This document shows positions 4,301 to 5,785 of a stretch of DNA of 5,785 nucleotides, piece by piece. How positions within the stretch are numbered: position 1 is the first letter of the stretch; the number at the start of each line of letters is the position of its first letter. The translations under genes were made by a program, and so were the position numbers. The stretch spans positions 1-5,785 of the forward strand of contig DAKN01000023.1 of assembly GCA_002499185.1 (NCBI GenBank), written 5' to 3'. The DNA comes from Candidatus Pacearchaeota archaeon UBA284 (GTDB lineage: Archaea > Nanobdellota > Nanobdellia > Pacearchaeales > UBA284). Under the pieces are notes generated by a model, which made no database searches, was not told the DNA's origin, and saw only the letters and a program-made list of their open reading frames with translations.

Positions 4301-5785
4301 TCAGCAATTCAATGCTTGTAAGTTACACATCTTGCTGCAGAATCCAGTATCTTTGTCACAGACCTTGGTATATAGTGGATCTGTAGATGTTTTTGGATAT
4401 TGGCATGTTCCTGTGATGAATGTTCCAACTGATGGAGATGGTGCAATATTTTCTTTGTAACATACACAATTTGATTTGTCATATATATTACAATTAGTAC
4501 ACGCAATATCTCTGCACACAATCATATCTGTGTAATGTGCTGAATAAAATCTATCTGTGAAATTATAATGTGTCGAATTATGGGAATATATTAAAATATT
4601 TTTTAGATATGTGTTGACATATCCAATTTTATAATTATCCATATTTGTCAAGGAAGGAATGTTGTAAAGATTTTTTATCATCGTTGCTTCATCAGTTGTT
4701 ATATCTCTTCCAGCACCAGCCTTCATTAAATGAGTTAAATCATCTGAATGAGACCATAATCCTATTCCATGTCCTAGTTCATGAGCAAATATCTTATATG
4801 TTGAAGAGCCAAGATTTGTTCTTATGCAAATATTAACATTTGTAATATCTCCTTGTGGAGAAGAATTTATTGGATATGTTTCTCCCATTCCGCCATTAGG
4901 ACATGAGGTTGGATAGAAAAAATTAATTCCTTTGTCTGACAATGAAATTGGTGTAGTGCTTTCAATAAACATTGTTCCGGGTTTTCCTGCCGCATTTGAC
5001 CAATTATTTAGGGCAGCGGTTAAATTTTCAACATACATTGATGGTGCTCCGGATCTGTTATAATAAACTTTTATTGGCAAATCTTTCCATGTTGTCAATA
5101 TTCCAGATGCCTTTGACATTTTTCCAACATATTCTGTGTATATTATATCATTTTCAGATAATCCTGCAACATCTTTATCGCGAGAATTTATTTTTTCATT
5201 TGAAATTAAAGTATTATATACCAAGTCAGTATCTTTTTGAGAAACAAAAATAGTTTTTATTTCCGGATTAAAGGTATTGGTCATAAATTTCATAAAGTAT
5301 AATCCGTCTTCTCCTAAAACAGTTGTATTAAATCGAATAGGCAAAGTAATATTTTTTTCAATATTTGAATTGATTGTTAATTGTTGTGACCATTTGTAAT
5401 ATCCTGCCTTAGTAACCATAAAATAATTTTTTAATGATTGTACAACAAGAGTATAAATTCCATTTGAATTAGATTGCGTTCTTTCAAGGCCAAAAGAAAT
5501 ATCGGCTGTTGTTCCAATAGGTCCGTTGGAGTTTCCATCTTTTATAATTCCAGAAAGGACATATTGATTTAAGCTAATAACATCAATTGTGAAGGGCGTG
5601 TCTTTTATCTGTGAATTATATTCTACTCTTATATTTGTATTCTTTGTTCCGCTAGAAGTATAAATCCATTTAGGATTCAATACGATTAATTGGCCAGGAT
5701 TTAAATTAATATTTGAATAAACAATATCTGAAACACCATCGCCCGGTTGAACTCTTACATTTATTGTAACAGCATCAACATTATT
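4301..5785 (-). CDS. Secreted matrixin-like zinc metalloprotease, C-terminal 494 residues (cut by right edge)
   Basis: The frame is open from the right edge to a TGA at 4301-4303, so the true start and any signal peptide lie outside; a TTG at 5680 is an internal codon, not a credible start. Residues are counted from the edge. Residues 1-70 look like a beta-sandwich (CARDB-like, weak: NINLNPGQLIV then NIRVEYN). Residues about 75-150 resemble a carboxypeptidase-regulatory-like domain (LSGIIKDGNSNGPIG, NGIYTLVV, KAGYYKW). From about 232 (TWKDLPIKVYYN) a metzincin domain begins. It contains HELGHGIGLWSH (335-346) with zinc ligands His335, His339 and His345 and catalytic Glu336, the Met-turn at Met354, and ITTDEATMIKNLY, the usual matrixin closing helix. 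No cysteine-switch motif is visible. The last 71 residues hold ten cysteines. Eight N-x-S/T sequons also suggest an outer-surface protein. It probably cleaves protein outside the cell; the target is unknown. It is convergent with fusA and functionally unrelated. Confidence 0.88.
   Translation of the reverse strand, partial: NNVDAVTINVRVQPGDGVSDIVYSNINLNPGQLIVLNPKWIYTSSGTKNTNIRVEYNSQIKDTPFTIDVISLNQYVLSGIIKDGNSNGPIGTTADISFGLERTQSNSNGIYTLVVQSLKNYFMVTKAGYYKWSQQLTINSNIEKNITLPIRFNTTVLGEDGLYFMKFMTNTFNPEIKTIFVSQKDTDLVYNTLISNEKINSRDKDVAGLSENDIIYTEYVGKMSKASGILTTWKDLPIKVYYNRSGAPSMYVENLTAALNNWSNAAGKPGTMFIESTTPISLSDKGINFFYPTSCPNGGMGETYPINSSPQGDITNVNICIRTNLGSSTYKIFAHELGHGIGLWSHSDDLTHLMKAGAGRDITTDEATMIKNLYNIPSLTNMDNYKIGYVNTYLKNILIYSHNSTHYNFTDRFYSAHYTDMIVCRDIACTNCNIYDKSNCVCYKENIAPSPSVGTFITGTCQYPKTSTDPLYTKVCDKDTGFCSKMCNLQALNC
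4304..4516 (-). other. Cys-rich C-terminal tail of the metalloprotease
   Basis: The last 71 residues hold ten cysteines, at visible residues 424, 429, 432, 440, 442, 461, 476, 483, 487 and 494, the last being the final residue. Two more (295 and 320) lie in the catalytic domain. An even number in a probably secreted protein suggests disulfide bonds; the CxxC and CxC pairs leave metal binding possible. I do not recognise the domain. Confidence 0.7.
4748..4783 (-). other. Metzincin zinc-binding motif HExxHxxGxxH
   Basis: The twelve residues HELGHGIGLWSH have the three His ligands, the catalytic Glu and the Gly that allows the turn. SDDLTHLM then brings the Met-turn nine residues after the third His. 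This pattern identifies the metzincin clan, and the spacing is closest to matrixins. All catalytic residues are present. Confidence 0.92.

Noticed and set aside
4645..5253. Plus-strand open frames of 63 and 93 codons antisense to the metalloprotease
   Set aside because: Their translations show no motif, and the opposite strand carries a clear catalytic domain; they are frame shadows.
5678..5680. TTG as the start codon of the metalloprotease
   Set aside because: The same frame stays open for 35 more codons to the window edge with sensible beta-strand-like sequence, and no signal peptide or SD site lies at the TTG; it is an internal Leu codon.

Overview
The window is an A+T-rich stretch of archaeal chromosome, most likely from a DPANN-type archaeon (Woesearchaeota/Pacearchaeota-like). 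The evidence is an archaeal S12-S7-EF-2 cluster whose proteins are of the archaeal/eukaryotic type, a diphthamide-type histidine loop in EF-2, archaeal TATA-like boxes, very short spacers and mostly SD-less genes. The DPANN placement is inferred from compactness, base composition and sequence style; no tree was built.

Layout from left to right. Positions 1-252 (minus) hold the N-terminal part of an unrecognised protein that runs off the left edge. Positions 313-882 (minus) encode a small P-loop nucleotide kinase-like protein, the only gene here with a clear Shine-Dalgarno site. Positions 883-1014 are a divergent promoter region with TATA-like boxes in both directions. Positions 1015-4245 (plus) form a tight translation operon: rps12 (S12/uS12), rps7 (S7/uS7) and fusA (EF-2), separated by 18 and 15 bases. 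A 55-base convergent spacer follows. Positions 4301-5785 (minus) encode the C-terminal 494 residues of a large, probably secreted, matrixin-like zinc metalloprotease that is cut by the right edge. It has a possible beta-sandwich segment, a carboxypeptidase-regulatory-like domain, a metzincin catalytic domain and a Cys-rich tail.

The three plus-strand genes work together: S12 and S7 build the decoding site and head of the 30S subunit, and EF-2 is the translocase that acts on it. The kinase and the protease have no evident functional link to them.

The most interesting signal is inside EF-2. The normally near-invariant P-loop Asp is His (AHIHHGKT) and the switch I RGIT motif is RYMT, in a wider rewritten segment, while the catalytic His, NKxD and diphthamide histidine are intact. 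From what I recall of translational GTPase structures, the two altered positions are the protein ligands of the catalytic monovalent cation, so this EF-2 may have replaced or lost that ion. Other points worth checking are the IPGVR-to-IPCVR change in the S12 functional loop, the metzincin with ten cysteines in its last 71 residues, and the truncated str operon with no tuf or rps10 after fusA.
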